From Chlorobiota bacterium (lineage in GTDB: Bacteria; Bacteroidota; Bacteroidia; Bacteroidales; JAADGE01), in NCBI GenBank assembly GCA_013153575.1, contig JAADEE010000246.1, positions 1 to 9,066 on the forward strand: a stretch of 9,066 nt of DNA, in the 5' to 3' direction. Positions 8,774 to 9,066 of the stretch are shown here, in pieces. The translations under genes were made by a program, and so were the position numbers. The notes below the pieces were generated by a model that did no database searches, was not told the DNA's origin, and was given only the letters and a program-made list of their open reading frames with translations. The number at the start of each line of letters is the position of its first letter. Position 1 is the first letter of the stretch.

Positions 8774-9066
8774 CTAAATTTGTTCATCAGAATTTTCGTC
8801 GGCATCTCTAAAATAAATTTCACCATTTAAAAATTCTTGTGTAGCAATAAGAATAGGTTTTGGAAGACGTTCGTAAAATTTTGAAATTTCAATTTGTTCT
8901 CTGTTTTCAAAAATTTCTTCTAAATTATCAGTGTAAGATGCAAATTCATTGAGTTTTTTATCAAGTTCTTCTTTTATTTCTCTTTGAATTTGTTTTGAAC
9001 GTTTAGATATAATTACAAGTGATTTATATAAATTTCCTGTTTCTTTTTCAAATTCAGGAAAATCTC
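8774..9066 (-). CDS. rpoZ: RNA polymerase omega subunit, Rpb6-like (5' end cut by window edge)
   Basis: The minus strand reads in one frame from the edge to a TAG at 8776-8774, giving 96 residues with the N-terminus missing. The sequence matches the Bacteroidota Rpb6/omega-type protein: TGNLYKSLVIISKRSKQIQREIKEEL in the conserved helix, then DNLEEIFENREQIEISKFYERLPKP and ILIATQEFLNGEIYFRD. In bacteria the omega subunit helps assemble and stabilise RNA polymerase by clamping the beta-prime subunit. About a dozen N-terminal residues should lie outside the window. It sits 31 bp upstream of coaBC on the same strand. In related genomes bamD usually comes before this gene, so bamD is expected just past the right edge. 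Confidence 0.9.
   Translation of the reverse strand, partial: DFPEFEKETGNLYKSLVIISKRSKQIQREIKEELDKKLNEFASYTDNLEEIFENREQIEISKFYERLPKPILIATQEFLNGEIYFRDADENSDEQI

Overview
The window is a strongly A+T-rich stretch of bacterial chromosome that looks like core genome of a member of the Bacteroidota. Pointers to the phylum are a PorD (type IX secretion) gene, a Bacteroidota-type LptD N-terminus, an Rpb6-like omega subunit, the lptD/amidase/MCE neighbourhood, A-rich leaders instead of strong Shine-Dalgarno sites, and two matches to the phylum's TAnnTTTG -7 promoter element. I see no mobile element, phage gene, CRISPR array, tRNA, rRNA or sign of recent transfer.

Layout: (1) Positions 1-549, minus strand, are the 5' part of an lptD-like gene (LPS assembly at the outer membrane), cut by the window edge. 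It opens with a TTG codon and has a -7-like box just upstream. (2) A short divergent intergenic region (550-639) leads into a plus-strand run: a secreted N-acetylmuramoyl-L-alanine amidase with a C-terminal SPOR-like region, an MCE/MlaD-type lipid-transport protein, NAD-dependent DNA ligase ligA, a small DUF6913-type protein of unknown function, and dapA. Gaps are 9 to 30 bp, so these may be cotranscribed. (3) Positions 6211-6342 are a gene-free A/T-rich leader with a good promoter for a single cold-shock-domain gene, which ends in a clear hairpin terminator. (4) Convergent on the minus strand is rpoZ (cut by the right edge) - coaBC - porD, with short gaps.

Functionally the window is envelope and housekeeping work: peptidoglycan hydrolysis and precursor supply (amidase, DapA), outer-membrane lipid and LPS handling (MCE protein, LptD), protein secretion (PorD), coenzyme A synthesis (CoaBC), DNA sealing (LigA) and transcription (omega). 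No undescribed multi-gene system is apparent. The points most worth a second look are the substituted decarboxylase residues in CoaBC, the uncharacterised DUF6913 gene between ligA and dapA, and the convergent arrangement of the porD block with a cold-shock gene at the junction.
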